The notes beneath the pieces were generated by a model that saw nothing but the letters and a program-made list of their open reading frames with translations, was not told the origin of the DNA and searched no databases. Below, piece after piece: positions 1 to 5,785 of a stretch of DNA of 5,792 nucleotides. Location of the stretch: NCBI GenBank assembly GCA_003645605.1, contig QNAY01000101.1:1-5792 (forward strand), in the 5' to 3' direction. Both the position numbers and the translations under genes were made by a program. The first letter of the stretch is position 1. Every line of letters starts with the position of its first letter. The stretch is from Thermodesulfobacteriota bacterium (GTDB taxonomy: Bacteria; Desulfobacterota; Dissulfuribacteria; Dissulfuribacterales; UBA3076).

Positions 1-90
1 CAGGTCAAAAGGCCTCCTGCCGCCCCACCAGAGCACTATGAAGATTAAAGGGCCCAGGGCCGCCGCAGTTAAAAGCCTTTGGCGATGCAT
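1..90 (-). CDS. cdsA: CDP-diglyceride synthase (phosphatidate cytidylyltransferase), N-terminal part, cut by window edge
   Basis: Thirty codons are visible from an ATG at 90-88, starting MHRQRLLTAAALGPL and continuing into a hydrophobic stretch (IFIVLW) that looks like the first membrane helix. CdsA proteins typically begin with a short basic stretch, then R-(I/L)-L-T-A and a hydrophobic helix, and cdsA is the usual gene after uppS. The enzyme makes CDP-diacylglycerol from phosphatidate and CTP in the inner membrane, feeding phospholipid synthesis. The start lies inside uppS, giving a 22-nt overlap (69-90) in a different frame. No clear Shine-Dalgarno precedes it, so translation is probably coupled to uppS. 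The identification rests on position and the N-terminal pattern only; the catalytic C-terminal part is outside the window. An in-frame start further downstream is possible but would cut into the conserved N-terminus. Confidence 0.75.
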   Translation of the reverse strand, partial: MHRQRLLTAAALGPLIFIVLWWGGRRPFDL

Positions 91-839
91 GATTCGGAAT
101 GCTGTTCGTTAGTCAACCCAAAACGACGTTCTCTTTTCTGATACTCAAAAAGGGCCTTAAAGAGCTCCTCTTTGTCAAAATCCGGCCAGAGAGCAGGAGT
201 TATATAGAACTCTGAGTATGCTGTCTGAAAAAGAAGGAAGTTGCTGAGCCTGTTTTCTCCGCTTGTGCGAATAAGAAGATCAGGATCAGGAAGCCCGGCT
301 GTATCAAGGTTTGAAGCGAACATGGCTTCGTCTATATCTTCAGGGTTCAGGGTTCCTGAAAGACATTTGTGCGCGAGACGTCTGACTGTCCCTACTATCT
401 CTGCTCTGCCTCCATAGCTCAAGGCGAGGTTAAGAATCATAGCGGTATTGGAAGAAGTCCTCTCGATGGTATCCAGAAGACAGGTCCTGACCCGTTCAGG
501 AAGGCGTTCGATTTGTCCAATAGCCCGCAGCGAAATCTGATTCCCGAGCATTTCATCAAGCTCGCTCTTCAGATAATCATACAGGAGGTCCATTAAGGCA
601 CTCACCTCTGCCCTGGGCCGACCCCAGTTTTCCTGTGAAAATGCATACAAGGTCAAAACCGGTATATTTAACTCTCTACATAGACGGACTGTAGAACGTA
701 CGGCCTTTACCCCCTGCCTGTGACCCATGATCCTGGGGAGTGCTCGACGCTTGGCCCACCTGCCGTTACCGTCCATAATGATGGCAGCGTGTCTTGGCAG
801 CCGAATAAGGTCTGAAGGCTTGGCCATTCTTTTTATCAA
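69..839 (-). CDS. uppS: Undecaprenyl diphosphate synthase (cis-prenyltransferase)
   Basis: This enzyme adds isopentenyl units in cis to farnesyl diphosphate to make the C55 lipid carrier for peptidoglycan and other envelope polymers. Family motifs are present in order: HAAIIMDGNGRWAKRR at residues 17-32 with the catalytic Asp at D23, GH at 39-40, AFSQENW at 66-72, and RTSGENRLSNFLLFQ at 191-205 followed by AYSE with the metal-binding Glu at E210. The common Trp of FLLWQ is Phe here, a mild substitution. The length of 256 aa matches the family (about 250). The longest reading starts with TTG at 839, overlapping the frr stop as TTGA. The ATG four codons later (827) is a good alternative and gives 252 aa. 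GGAG lies only 2 nt before the TTG and 14 nt before the ATG, so it settles neither. The 3' end overlaps the cdsA start. Confidence 0.96.
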   Translation of the reverse strand: MIKRMAKPSDLIRLPRHAAIIMDGNGRWAKRRALPRIMGHRQGVKAVRSTVRLCRELNIPVLTLYAFSQENWGRPRAEVSALMDLLYDYLKSELDEMLGNQISLRAIGQIERLPERVRTCLLDTIERTSSNTAMILNLALSYGGRAEIVGTVRRLAHKCLSGTLNPEDIDEAMFASNLDTAGLPDPDLLIRTSGENRLSNFLLFQTAYSEFYITPALWPDFDKEELFKALFEYQKRERRFGLTNEQHSESCIAKGF

Positions 840-1393
840 AACTCCAGTATCTCTTTTTCCTTATCGGCAATAATCCCTTCCACCTTCTTGATATGATCGT
901 CAGTTACCTTCTGGACCTCATCCTGGAGCTTGAAGAGATCATCTTCTGAGATCTCCTTGGCTTTTTTCCGGCCCTTCAGACGTTCAATGGCTTCCCTTCG
1001 CACATTCCGTATTGCCACCCTGCAGTCTTCAGCCATCTTTTTTACCAGTTTGACCAATTCCTTTCTACGTTCCTCTGTCAAGGGTGGTACATTTACCCTG
1101 ACGATTTTGCCGTCATTGCTGGGAGTAAGACCAAGATCGGACTTAAGAACGGCCTTTTCAATATCTCCAAGGATCTTGATATCCCAAGGCTGTATGGACA
1201 AAAGGCGGCTTTCCGGTATGGCAACAGAAGCCACCTGATTAAGGGGCATAAAAGTTCCATAGTAATCGACATTAATCCCTTCCAGTAAGGCAGTAGAAGC
1301 CCTTCCGGTTCGTACACGAGAAAGATCCCGTTTAAAGGCATCAATAGCCTTATCCATCTTACCGCTCGCCTCTTTAATCACTGTTTTTTTCAT
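836..1393 (-). CDS. frr: Ribosome recycling factor
   Basis: RRF works with EF-G to split the post-termination ribosome and release mRNA and tRNA. The protein has 185 residues, the standard length. It shows the usual two parts: helical segments with the RTGRAS signature (residues 28-33) near the N-terminus, a small beta domain around residues 35-100 (NVDYYG, PLNQVASVAIPE, VRVNVPPLTEERR), and a long charged C-terminal helical region (RRKELVKLVKKMAED, then IRNVRREA). The ATG at 1393 is preceded by GGAGG at 1405-1409 with an 11-nt spacer, slightly long but the best site available. An ATG closer to the Shine-Dalgarno is out of frame. The stop TGA (838-836) overlaps the TTG start of uppS. The 64-nt gap to pyrH contains a 7-bp tandem repeat. 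Confidence 0.98.
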   Translation of the reverse strand: MKKTVIKEASGKMDKAIDAFKRDLSRVRTGRASTALLEGINVDYYGTFMPLNQVASVAIPESRLLSIQPWDIKILGDIEKAVLKSDLGLTPSNDGKIVRVNVPPLTEERRKELVKLVKKMAEDCRVAIRNVRREAIERLKGRKKAKEISEDDLFKLQDEVQKVTDDHIKKVEGIIADKEKEILEF

Positions 1394-1420
1394 TTTCAGT
1401 CATCCCTCCGATCACAGCGT

Positions 1421-1448
1421 CTTCAGCCTTCAGCCTTCCACCTTCTAC
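1421..1448. repeat. Heptanucleotide tandem repeat in the frr-pyrH spacer, four units
   Basis: Four in-phase 7-bp units are read on the plus strand: CTTCAGC (1421-1427), CTTCAGC (1428-1434), CTTCCAC (1435-1441) and CTTCTAC (1442-1448). The first two are identical and the others differ at two to three positions. On the transcript strand this is a purine-rich (GNNGAAG)n run between the pyrH stop and the frr Shine-Dalgarno. It has no coding role that I can see. Confidence 0.8.
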
Positions 1449-1457
1449 TTGCTCTTT

Positions 1458-2189
1458 TCAGCCTCCAACTAGTGTACCAACCTGCTCACCTTTCACAGCC
1501 CGTTCTATATTGCCCGGGATCTGCATATTAAACACAACTACCGGAAGTCCTGCGTCCTTGGCCAGAGATATGGCAGCAGCATCCATGACTTTAAGACCCT
1601 TTTCAAGGACATCCTGGTAAGTCAGGCGATCATACCTCTTCGCGTCCGGAGTAACCTTTGGGTCCCTGTCGTAGACACCATCCACCCTTGTGGCCTTGAA
1701 AAGGACCTCTGCATTTATCTCAAGGGCCCTGAGGGCCGCTGCAGTATCGGTAGTGAAGAAGGGATTTCCCGTACCTGCGGCAAATATGACCACCCTGCCC
1801 TTTGACAAATGATTAAGGGCCCTTCCCCTGATGAATGGCTCTGCAATTCGCCCTATCTCTATGGCTGAGAGCACCCTCACCTGGACCCCATGCCTGTTTA
1901 AGGCATCCTGAAGGGCCAGGGAATTCATAACCGTGGCAAGCATGCCCATCTGATCAGCGGCTGTCCTGTCCATCCCCTGGGCAGAACCGGCAATCCCCCT
2001 GAAGATATTTCCTCCTCCAACAACCAATCCGATTTCCACACCCTGTTCATGGACTAGACCAATTTCATTGGCAAGGGCATCCATGACCGCAGGAGATATC
2101 CCATAAGGCACATCCCCCAGCAAGGCTTCACCGCTGAGCTTCAGCAAAATGCGTTTATAGCCCGGTGATCCCTGTGTGGTTTCAGCCAC
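1458..2189 (-). CDS. pyrH: UMP kinase (uridylate kinase)
   Basis: This cytosolic enzyme phosphorylates UMP to UDP with ATP in pyrimidine nucleotide synthesis. It belongs to the amino-acid-kinase fold, not the eukaryotic-type NMP kinases. Visible motifs are [13 protein letters not shown] (residues 11-23, with K17 in the phosphate-binding loop), [11 protein letters not shown] (55-65), [16 protein letters not shown] (74-89, nucleotide binding and hexamer contacts), [19 protein letters not shown] (137-155) and GVYDRDPK (171-178). The length of 243 aa is normal. The start is GTG at 2189, overlapping the tsf TAG stop by one base (TAGTG), with GGTGG-like Shine-Dalgarno sequence inside the end of tsf. 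This start puts [12 protein letters not shown] at the usual distance from the N-terminus. Translation is likely coupled to tsf. Confidence 0.98.
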   Translation of the reverse strand: MAETTQGSPGYKRILLKLSGEALLGDVPYGISPAVMDALANEIGLVHEQGVEIGLVVGGGNIFRGIAGSAQGMDRTAADQMGMLATVMNSLALQDALNRHGVQVRVLSAIEIGRIAEPFIRGRALNHLSKGRVVIFAAGTGNPFFTTDTAAALRALEINAEVLFKATRVDGVYDRDPKVTPDAKRYDRLTYQDVLEKGLKVMDAAAISLAKDAGLPVVVFNMQIPGNIERAVKGEQVGTLVGG

Positions 2190-2794
2190 TATTCCGCTTC
2201 CACCCCGACCTGGAACCGCACAAAACGCCTGACACTGATATTCTCACCCATCTTGGCAATCAGCTCATTCAAAAGGTCCCGAATGGTTATATCCGGGTCC
2301 TTCACAAAGGGCTGCTCAAGCAGGCACACTTCTTTATAGAATTTTTCAATGCGGCCATTAATGATCTTTTCAATTATATTATCCGGCTTGCCGGACTCCT
2401 CAGCCTGTTTACGCAAAATATCCTTCTCCTTCTCTATAAGCTCAGGAGGAGTATCTTCACGTTTTATGCAAACAGGATTGACGGCTGCAATATGCATGGC
2501 CACGTCTCTGGCAAATTGGACAAACTGATCAGTCTTTGCCACGAAATCCGTCTCACAATTGACCTCAACCATAACACCAAGCTTGTTACCGGCATGAATA
2601 TAACTCTGAACAGCGCCTTCAGAAGTTGACCGACCTGCTCTCTTAGCGGCAACAGAAAGCCCTTTCTGACGCAGCCAGTCGACGCTTTTTCCCATATCTC
2701 CATCGCACTCCTGAAGAGCTTTCTTGCAATCCATCATACCTGCTTTGGTCCGTTCCCTGAGTTCTTTGACCATTGCAGCAGTAACCTGTGTCAT
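2189..2794 (-). CDS. tsf: Elongation factor Ts, short form
   Basis: EF-Ts is the guanine nucleotide exchange factor that releases GDP from EF-Tu. The protein has an N-terminal UBA-like domain (residues 1-50, with the [17 protein letters not shown] motif) and a core containing [15 protein letters not shown] (77-91). D83-F84 is the pair that inserts near the Mg2+/nucleotide site of EF-Tu in characterised homologues. At 201 aa it is the short type known from several phyla; E. coli EF-Ts is about 283 aa with a duplicated core. The C-terminal end ([12 protein letters not shown]) is intact, so it is not truncated. The ATG at 2794 has GGAGG at 2804-2808 with a 9-nt spacer. Pairing with rpsB is near universal. 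The stop TAG overlaps the pyrH GTG. Confidence 0.98.
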   Translation of the reverse strand: MTQVTAAMVKELRERTKAGMMDCKKALQECDGDMGKSVDWLRQKGLSVAAKRAGRSTSEGAVQSYIHAGNKLGVMVEVNCETDFVAKTDQFVQFARDVAMHIAAVNPVCIKREDTPPELIEKEKDILRKQAEESGKPDNIIEKIINGRIEKFYKEVCLLEQPFVKDPDITIRDLLNELIAKMGENISVRRFVRFQVGVEAE

Positions 2795-2841
2795 TATATT
2801 AATCCTCCAAATTAATTCTTATTCCGCGTTGCAAAAGAGCC

Positions 2842-2862
2842 GAAAGCCTGAAAGCTGAAAAG
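2842..2862. repeat. Short degenerate GAAAGC repeat in the rpsB-tsf spacer
   Basis: On the plus strand GAAAGC occurs at 2842-2847 and 2850-2855, followed by GAAAAG at 2857-2862. The spacing is 8 and then 7 bp. It is a weaker and shorter relative of the 7-bp array at 2882-2919 and sits between that array and the tsf ribosome-binding site. Confidence 0.5.
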
Positions 2863-2873
2863 GACTGATTGCG

Positions 2874-2921
2874 ATAGCTCTTTGAGCTTTAAGCTTTGAG
2901 CCTTATTAGGCTTTGAGCTAT
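2874..2921. repeat. Heptanucleotide array (TTGAGCT type) bounded by a 7-bp inverted repeat, rpsB-tsf spacer
   Basis: On the plus strand the in-phase units are TTGAGCT (2882-2888), TTAAGCT (2889-2895), TTGAGCC (2896-2902), then a 3-bp interruption TTA (2903-2905), then TTAGGCT (2906-2912) and TTGAGCT (2913-2919). The array is enclosed by the inverted repeat ATAGCTC (2874-2880) / GAGCTAT (2915-2921), and inner AGCCT/AGGCT and AGCTT/AAGCT pairs could also base-pair. It starts immediately after the rpsB stop codon, so it would form structured RNA between rpsB and tsf. There is no T-run suggesting an intrinsic terminator. Confidence 0.75.
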
Positions 2922-3835
2922 TATGAAACATCTGTTTCAGAACCGGTATCCTCGCCTGTAGCGACTTCAGAGGTAGCGACTTCAGGGACAGCAACTTCAC
3001 TGACAACAGCAGATTCAACAGCAACGGCTTCACTGACAGCAACTTCAGCAACGGCTACTTCCACCTCACCCTTGGTGTCATCACCTGCGGTATCATCGCC
3101 AGCCATTTCCTCTTCAATTTTTTTATCAGTAGCTGCCTGCTGGACCTCGGCAAATTTTTCCCTACCTTGCAGGGATGCATTTGCCATTAAAGATGAAATA
3201 AGGCGTATGGCCCGAATGGCATCATCGTTTCCCGGAATAATATAATCTATACCGTCAGGATCACAGTTGGTATCAACTATTGCAACCACCGGAATCCCGA
3301 GCTTGTTAGCTTCCTTTACTGCGATCTGCTCCCGCCTTGAATCCACAACGAAAATAGCGGCGGGCAGCGAACCCATATCTTTTATTCCACCAAGGTTGCG
3401 ATCCAGCTTCTGGCGTAACCTGTCCATACGAAGAATCTCTTTCTTGGGAAAACGCTCGATAGTGCCGTCTTCAAACATGGCTTCAAGACGTTTCAGACGA
3501 TCAATACCCTTCTGGATGGTCTGGAAATTTGTGAGCATCCCACCCAACCAACGGCTGTTCACAAAAGGCATTTCGCATCGATTGGCTTCCTCAACTATAG
3601 AATCCTGGGCCTGTTTCTTGGTACCAACGAAAAGTAACTTCCCTCCTTGGGCAACCGTCTCTATCACAAACTCATAGGCAACCCTGAAAAGCTTTACGGT
3701 CTTCTGGAGATCTATAATATAGATTCCGTTTCTGGCACCGAAGATGTAAGGCTTCATCTTGGGATTCCATCGTCTGGTCTGATGTCCAAAGTGGACACCT
3801 GCTTCAAGCAACTGTTTCATTGTAACGTAAGCCAT
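2921..3835 (-). CDS. rpsB: 30S ribosomal protein S2 with long acidic C-terminal tail
   Basis: S2 binds at the head-body junction of the 30S subunit. The start motif [22 protein letters not shown] (residues 6-27), [12 protein letters not shown] (66-77), [11 protein letters not shown] (93-103), [10 protein letters not shown] (160-169) and [27 protein letters not shown] (180-206) are all typical. The conserved core ends near residue 240, close to the full length of E. coli S2 (241 aa). Here a further 64 residues follow, rich in Glu, Asp, Val, Ala, Ser and Thr with one Lys (K255), including repeats such as [10 protein letters not shown] and SEVAT. I chose the ATG at 3835 because AAGGAG sits 5 nt upstream and MAYVTM is the usual N-terminus. 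The frame stays open upstream to an ATG at 3898, but that adds 21 residues unlike S2. First gene of the operon. Confidence 0.98.
   Translation of the reverse strand: MAYVTMKQLLEAGVHFGHQTRRWNPKMKPYIFGARNGIYIIDLQKTVKLFRVAYEFVIETVAQGGKLLFVGTKKQAQDSIVEEANRCEMPFVNSRWLGGMLTNFQTIQKGIDRLKRLEAMFEDGTIERFPKKEILRMDRLRQKLDRNLGGIKDMGSLPAAIFVVDSRREQIAVKEANKLGIPVVAIVDTNCDPDGIDYIIPGNDDAIRAIRLISSLMANASLQGREKFAEVQQAATDKKIEEEMAGDDTAGDDTKGEVEVAVAEVAVSEAVAVESAVVSEVAVPEVATSEVATGEDTGSETDVS
2958..3060 (-). repeat. 15-nt coding repeat in the S2 tail
   Basis: The plus strand carries GTAGCGACTTCAG at 2958-2970 and again at 2973-2985, then ACAGCAACTTCAC at 2988-3000, all in a 15-nt register. Less exact copies (GCAACGGCTTCACTGACAGC, GCAACTTCAGC) follow to about 3060. 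The period corresponds to a five-residue unit of S/P-E-V-A-T/V type in the S2 tail, pointing to tandem duplication within the gene. Confidence 0.7.
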
Positions 3836-3955
3836 AGTTTCTCCTTGAAATAAATGTGGTTTTTCCTCCGTCCAGCCACAAAAATACCCTTCCACCATCT
3901 GGAAACACAGACAGCACCACCGGGTCTCACTGAACGTGCGTTATCAACAGTAAAA
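3836..3955 (-). promoter_or_regulatory. Probable 5' leader of rpsB mRNA
   Basis: About 120 nt lie between the predicted transcription start (near 3956) and the rpsB ATG. The segment is more GC-rich than the rest of the intergenic region and contains small complementary pairs, for example AGAC/GTCT flanking CCGGTGGTGCT, and GTGG/CCAC further down. In several bacteria rpsB leaders are bound by S2 for feedback control of rpsB-tsf. I cannot match this leader to a known motif by eye, so a regulatory role is inference. Confidence 0.3.
3841..3846 (-). promoter_or_regulatory. Ribosome-binding site of rpsB
   Basis: AAGGAG on the minus strand with a 5-nt spacer to the ATG at 3835. It decides the start against the longer open frame that reaches 3898. 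Confidence 0.85.
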
Positions 3956-3962
3956 TCGGCTC

Positions 3963-3991
3963 TATTTACCATTTAAGTATTGATTTAGCAA
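3963..3991 (-). promoter_or_regulatory. Candidate sigma-70 promoter for the rpsB operon
   Basis: On the minus strand TTGCTA (3991-3986) and TAAATA (3968-3963) are separated by exactly 17 nt, and TG precedes the -10 in extended -10 fashion (TGG-TAAATA). The matches to consensus are 4/6 and 3/6, so the case rests on spacing, the extended -10 and position upstream of the first gene. Surrounding DNA is AT-rich. Confidence 0.4.
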
Positions 3992-4007
3992 GTTACTCTT
4001 ATTACTT

Positions 4008-4140
4008 AGTGTCTGAACGAAAACTAACCAAAACTGTCATTTCGAGCAAAGCGAGAAATCTTATCGTACTGAAAATACAGGCATTAAAGATTTTTCCCTA
4101 CGGTCAAAATGACAAAAAGAGGGGTTTTCGTTCAGGCACT
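4008..4140. mobile_element. MITE-like palindromic element with imperfect terminal inverted repeats
   Basis: The outer arms AGTGTCTGAACGAAAAC (4008-4024) and GTTTTCGTTCAGGCACT (4124-4140) are inverted repeats with one mismatch in 17. Inner pairs continue the palindrome: TGTCATTT (4035-4042) with AAATGACA (4107-4114), and GCGAGAAATCTT (4051-4062) with AAGATTTTTCCC (4087-4098) at 10/12. The centre (4063-4086) is unpaired. ACTTA occurs at 4004-4008 and 4141-4145, a possible 5-bp target duplication, though its last base overlaps the left arm. The TGTCATTTCGAGC...GAGAAATCTT type of core resembles a dispersed palindrome I recall from various bacterial genomes; that is memory, not a search result. 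No transposase is present, so any movement would depend on one elsewhere. It lies between the divergent rpsB and transporter genes. Confidence 0.65.
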
Positions 4141-4154
4141 ACTTAAATTGAGCA

Positions 4155-4182
4155 ATTAGCCTTTAGCGGTTAGCGGTTAATT
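4155..4182 (+). repeat. Heptanucleotide (N)TTAGNN array, plus orientation
   Basis: Four in-phase 7-bp units: ATTAGCC (4155-4161), TTTAGCG (4162-4168), GTTAGCG (4169-4175) and GTTAATT (4176-4182). It faces a second array of the same unit type in the opposite orientation at 4205-4246. Confidence 0.75.
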
Positions 4183-4204
4183 TGCTGCTGTTTTCCAAAT
4201 AGGC

Positions 4205-4246
4205 TACTAACACCTAAATGCTAATGGATAACAGCTAATCGCTTAA
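4205..4246 (-). repeat. Heptanucleotide (N)TTAGNN array, minus orientation
   Basis: Six in-phase 7-bp units are read on the minus strand from 4246 down: TTAAGCG, ATTAGCT, GTTATCC, ATTAGCA, TTTAGGT and GTTAGTA. The TTA core recurs at almost the same place in each unit. The stretch 4229-4246 pairs with 4162-4179 (15 of 18 positions) across a 49-nt loop, so the two arrays could form a long imperfect hairpin just upstream of the transporter start. Confidence 0.7.
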
Positions 4247-4263
4247 CTTAGATTCATAAAATA

Positions 4264-4269
4264 GGGGAG
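4264..4269 (+). promoter_or_regulatory. Ribosome-binding site of the NSS transporter
   Basis: GGGGAG lies 5 nt before the ATG at 4275, which supports that ATG over the TTG codon directly before it (4272). An intact translation start suggests the gene was functional until recently. Confidence 0.75.
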
Positions 4270-4274
4270 TATTG

Positions 4275-4838
4275 ATGGAATTGCAAAGGGAGCAATGGAA
4301 AAGCCAACTCGGTTTTGTATTTGCCGCTGTGGGCTCTGCAGTGGGTCTCGGGAATATCTGGAGATTCAGTTATATGGCCTACAGTCATGGAGGAGGCGCA
4401 TTCCTAATTCCATACATCATTGCCCTTTTATCAGCAGGGATACCTTTATTGATACTGGAATTTGCCCTTGGACATGAACGTATGGGCTCGGCACCTCTTG
4501 CTTTTGCAAAAATAAACAAAAAATGGGAGTGGGTTGGCTGGTGGGCCGTCATTTTTGTAATGTTCGGTATTGTTCTTTACTATTCAGTTATTATTGCATG
4601 GTGCCTGAACTTCTTTTTTCTCTCTTTCTATCTTGGCTGGGGAGATGACCCCAATACCTTTTTCTTCAATGAATTCCTCGAGACAAGCAAATTTCCCTCT
4701 GAGATAGGTCACATCAGGACCCCTATCCTTCTGGCACTCTCTGTTGTCTGGTTAATAAACTGGGGCATTGTTTTCAGGGGTGTCCGGCGCGGGATAGAAT
4801 ACATAAATAAAATATTTATGCCCCTGCTTTTTTTTTAA
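4275..4838 (+). CDS. NSS symporter, N-terminal fragment (TM1-TM5)
   Basis: This frame gives 187 residues and ends at TAA (4836-4838) directly after the T-run. It holds the family signature GSAVGLGNIWRFSY (residues 20-33) and GGGAFLIPYI, then helices at about 13-33 (TM1, with the unwound VGLGN centre), 40-65 (TM2), 84-115 (TM3), 148-166 (TM4) and the first part of TM5 ending MPLLFF. G20, A22, V23 and N27 occupy the same positions as the LeuT Na+ ligands of those numbers, so the sodium sites in TM1 are kept. The fragment stops in the middle of TM5 and lacks TM6 and TM8, which complete the substrate and ion sites, so it should not transport by itself. Confidence 0.8.
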   Translation: MELQREQWKSQLGFVFAAVGSAVGLGNIWRFSYMAYSHGGGAFLIPYIIALLSAGIPLLILEFALGHERMGSAPLAFAKINKKWEWVGWWAVIFVMFGIVLYYSVIIAWCLNFFFLSFYLGWGDDPNTFFFNEFLETSKFPSEIGHIRTPILLALSVVWLINWGIVFRGVRRGIEYINKIFMPLLFF

Positions 4839-4879
4839 CCGCAGTCCTTGTCTTATGGTCAATTTCGCTCGATGGTTCT

Positions 4880-5785
4880 ATGAACGGCCTAAAAGCATAT
4901 CTTGAGCCTGATTTTTCAAAATTATCCGATCCAACTGTCTGGATAGACGCATACAGCCAGATCTTTTTTACTCTGAGTCTGGGTTTCGGCATTATGATAG
5001 CTTACGCAAGTTATCTGCCCGGAAAGGCCAACATAACAAAGAACGCAATATTAACCGTATTCATAAACAGCGGTTACTCCCTTTTTGCAGGCATTGCCGT
5101 GTTTTCTGTTCTGGGTTTTATGGCCACGTCGCAGGGAAAGCCTATATCAGAAGTTGTTTCTCAAAGCATAGGCCTTGCCTTTGTCGCATATCCAAAGGCC
5201 GTAAGCCTTATTCCCGGGGGGAACCTCTTTGGTGCAATCTTTTTTTTCTGCCTTGTTGTAGCGGGGCTTTCCTCATCAATATCAATAATAGAGGCCTTTA
5301 TTTCCGCATCGGTTGACAAGTTTGGCTTCAGGAGAAAGCCTCTCATAACCCTGGTAACAATCCTGGGCTTTTTCGGCTCGACAATCTTTACTACCCAGGC
5401 CGGCCTGCTCTGGTTAGATATCGTAGATCATTTTATTACTCATTACGGGCTTATAGTCGTGGGTATTGCTGAATGTCTTCTTGTCGGCTGGCTCTTCAAT
5501 ATCAAGGTCCTCAGAAAACATGTAAACTCTATTTCTTCGATAAAACTGGGCAATTGGTGGGATATCACAATTAAATACTTTGTTCCCTTTGTGCTGGGAG
5601 TCATCCTCATCGGAGAGCTCTACGCTGAAATCAAACAACCTTACGGAGGCTATTCCTGGACCGCGCTTATCCTGATCGGGTGGAACTGGATATTGCTGAC
5701 AATAATTGCCGCCTTTGCGTTTGCCAGACGACCGTGGAAAACCAGGTATTATGAAATGGAAGGAAGGAGCTGCAAAAATAGTTAA
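4880..5785 (+). CDS. NSS symporter, C-terminal fragment (TM6-TM12)
   Basis: The frame is open from 4811; the first ATG is at 4880, giving 301 residues. That ATG has no Shine-Dalgarno, so independent translation is unlikely and the start is nominal. The frame carries the TM6 motif FFTLSLGFGIMIAYASY (29-45; T31 aligns with the LeuT Na1 threonine), the TM7 motif FINSGYS (61-67), GLAFVAYPKAVSLIPGG (98-114) and the TM8 motif AGLSSSISIIEAF (128-140), with Ser in place of LeuT T354, a common change in the family. Further helices follow near 155-175, 190-208, 230-250 and 260-282. The hydrophilic end RRPWKTRYYEMEGR is a short cytoplasmic tail. Add 202 for numbering in the restored protein. Confidence 0.75.
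   Translation: MNGLKAYLEPDFSKLSDPTVWIDAYSQIFFTLSLGFGIMIAYASYLPGKANITKNAILTVFINSGYSLFAGIAVFSVLGFMATSQGKPISEVVSQSIGLAFVAYPKAVSLIPGGNLFGAIFFFCLVVAGLSSSISIIEAFISASVDKFGFRRKPLITLVTILGFFGSTIFTTQAGLLWLDIVDHFITHYGLIVVGIAECLLVGWLFNIKVLRKHVNSISSIKLGNWWDITIKYFVPFVLGVILIGELYAEIKQPYGGYSWTALILIGWNWILLTIIAAFAFARRPWKTRYYEMEGRSCKNS

Larger units (their letters stand above)
3836..4274. other. Divergent intergenic region between rpsB and the NSS transporter
   Basis: This 439-bp gene-free stretch holds, from left to right, the rpsB leader, a candidate rpsB promoter, the palindromic MITE-like element and two facing 7-bp repeat arrays. I find no convincing promoter for the transporter. The best candidate is TTGCTG (4182-4187) and TACTAA (4205-4210) with a 17-nt spacer, inside the repeat region and matching consensus weakly. 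No tRNA or convincing small ORF is seen. Confidence 0.7.
4275..5785 (+). pseudogene. Neurotransmitter:sodium symporter (NSS/SNF) family transporter, frameshifted at a T9 run
   Basis: The two reading frames together encode one complete NSS protein of the LeuT fold, which couples inward Na+ flow to uptake of an amino acid or similar small solute across the inner membrane. The frames are 0 for 4275-4835 and -1 from about 4835 onward. They overlap only in 4811-4838, where the sole obvious slip site is TTTTTTTTT (4828-4836). With ten Ts, or seven, the frame is restored and reads MPLLFFLTAVLVLW through TM5, giving about 503 residues, normal for bacterial NSS members. Both halves keep their key residues and no other stop or gap is seen, which argues against old decay. 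It may be a fresh pseudogene, a gene rescued by transcriptional slippage or -1 frameshifting, a phase-variable gene, or a sequencing error. The substrate cannot be told from sequence. The downstream stop is within a 7-bp repeat. Confidence 0.85.

Noticed and set aside
930..1238. Plus-strand open frame opposite frr
   Set aside because: Ser/Arg-rich product typical of an antisense frame of a Lys/Glu-rich gene.
2165..2629. Plus-strand open frame opposite tsf
   Set aside because: It lies fully antisense to a well-conserved gene, has no recognisable motif, and is explained as a shadow frame.
3267..3677. Plus-strand open frame opposite rpsB (also 2913-3245 and 3647-3853)
   Set aside because: Antisense to the conserved S2 core and its tail repeat; composition is that of a reversed coding strand.
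3836..3898. N-terminal extension of S2 to an ATG at 3898
   Set aside because: The added 21 residues do not resemble S2, and a good AAGGAG site precedes the ATG at 3835, which gives the typical MAYVTM start.
4155..4246. CRISPR array
   Set aside because: The repeated unit is only 7 bp, directly adjacent and degenerate, with no spacers of constant length and no cas genes.
4257..4262. TAAAAT as a -10 box for the transporter
   Set aside because: It matches well but lies only 12 nt from the ATG, so the transcript would start at or after the Shine-Dalgarno, and no -35 is found.
4828..4836. T-run read as the tail of an intrinsic terminator
   Set aside because: There is no GC-rich hairpin immediately upstream, and the run lies inside conserved TM5 coding sequence.
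5161..5638. Minus-strand open frames opposite the transporter C-terminal half
   Set aside because: Antisense to conserved NSS motifs, with no ribosome-binding site or recognisable product.
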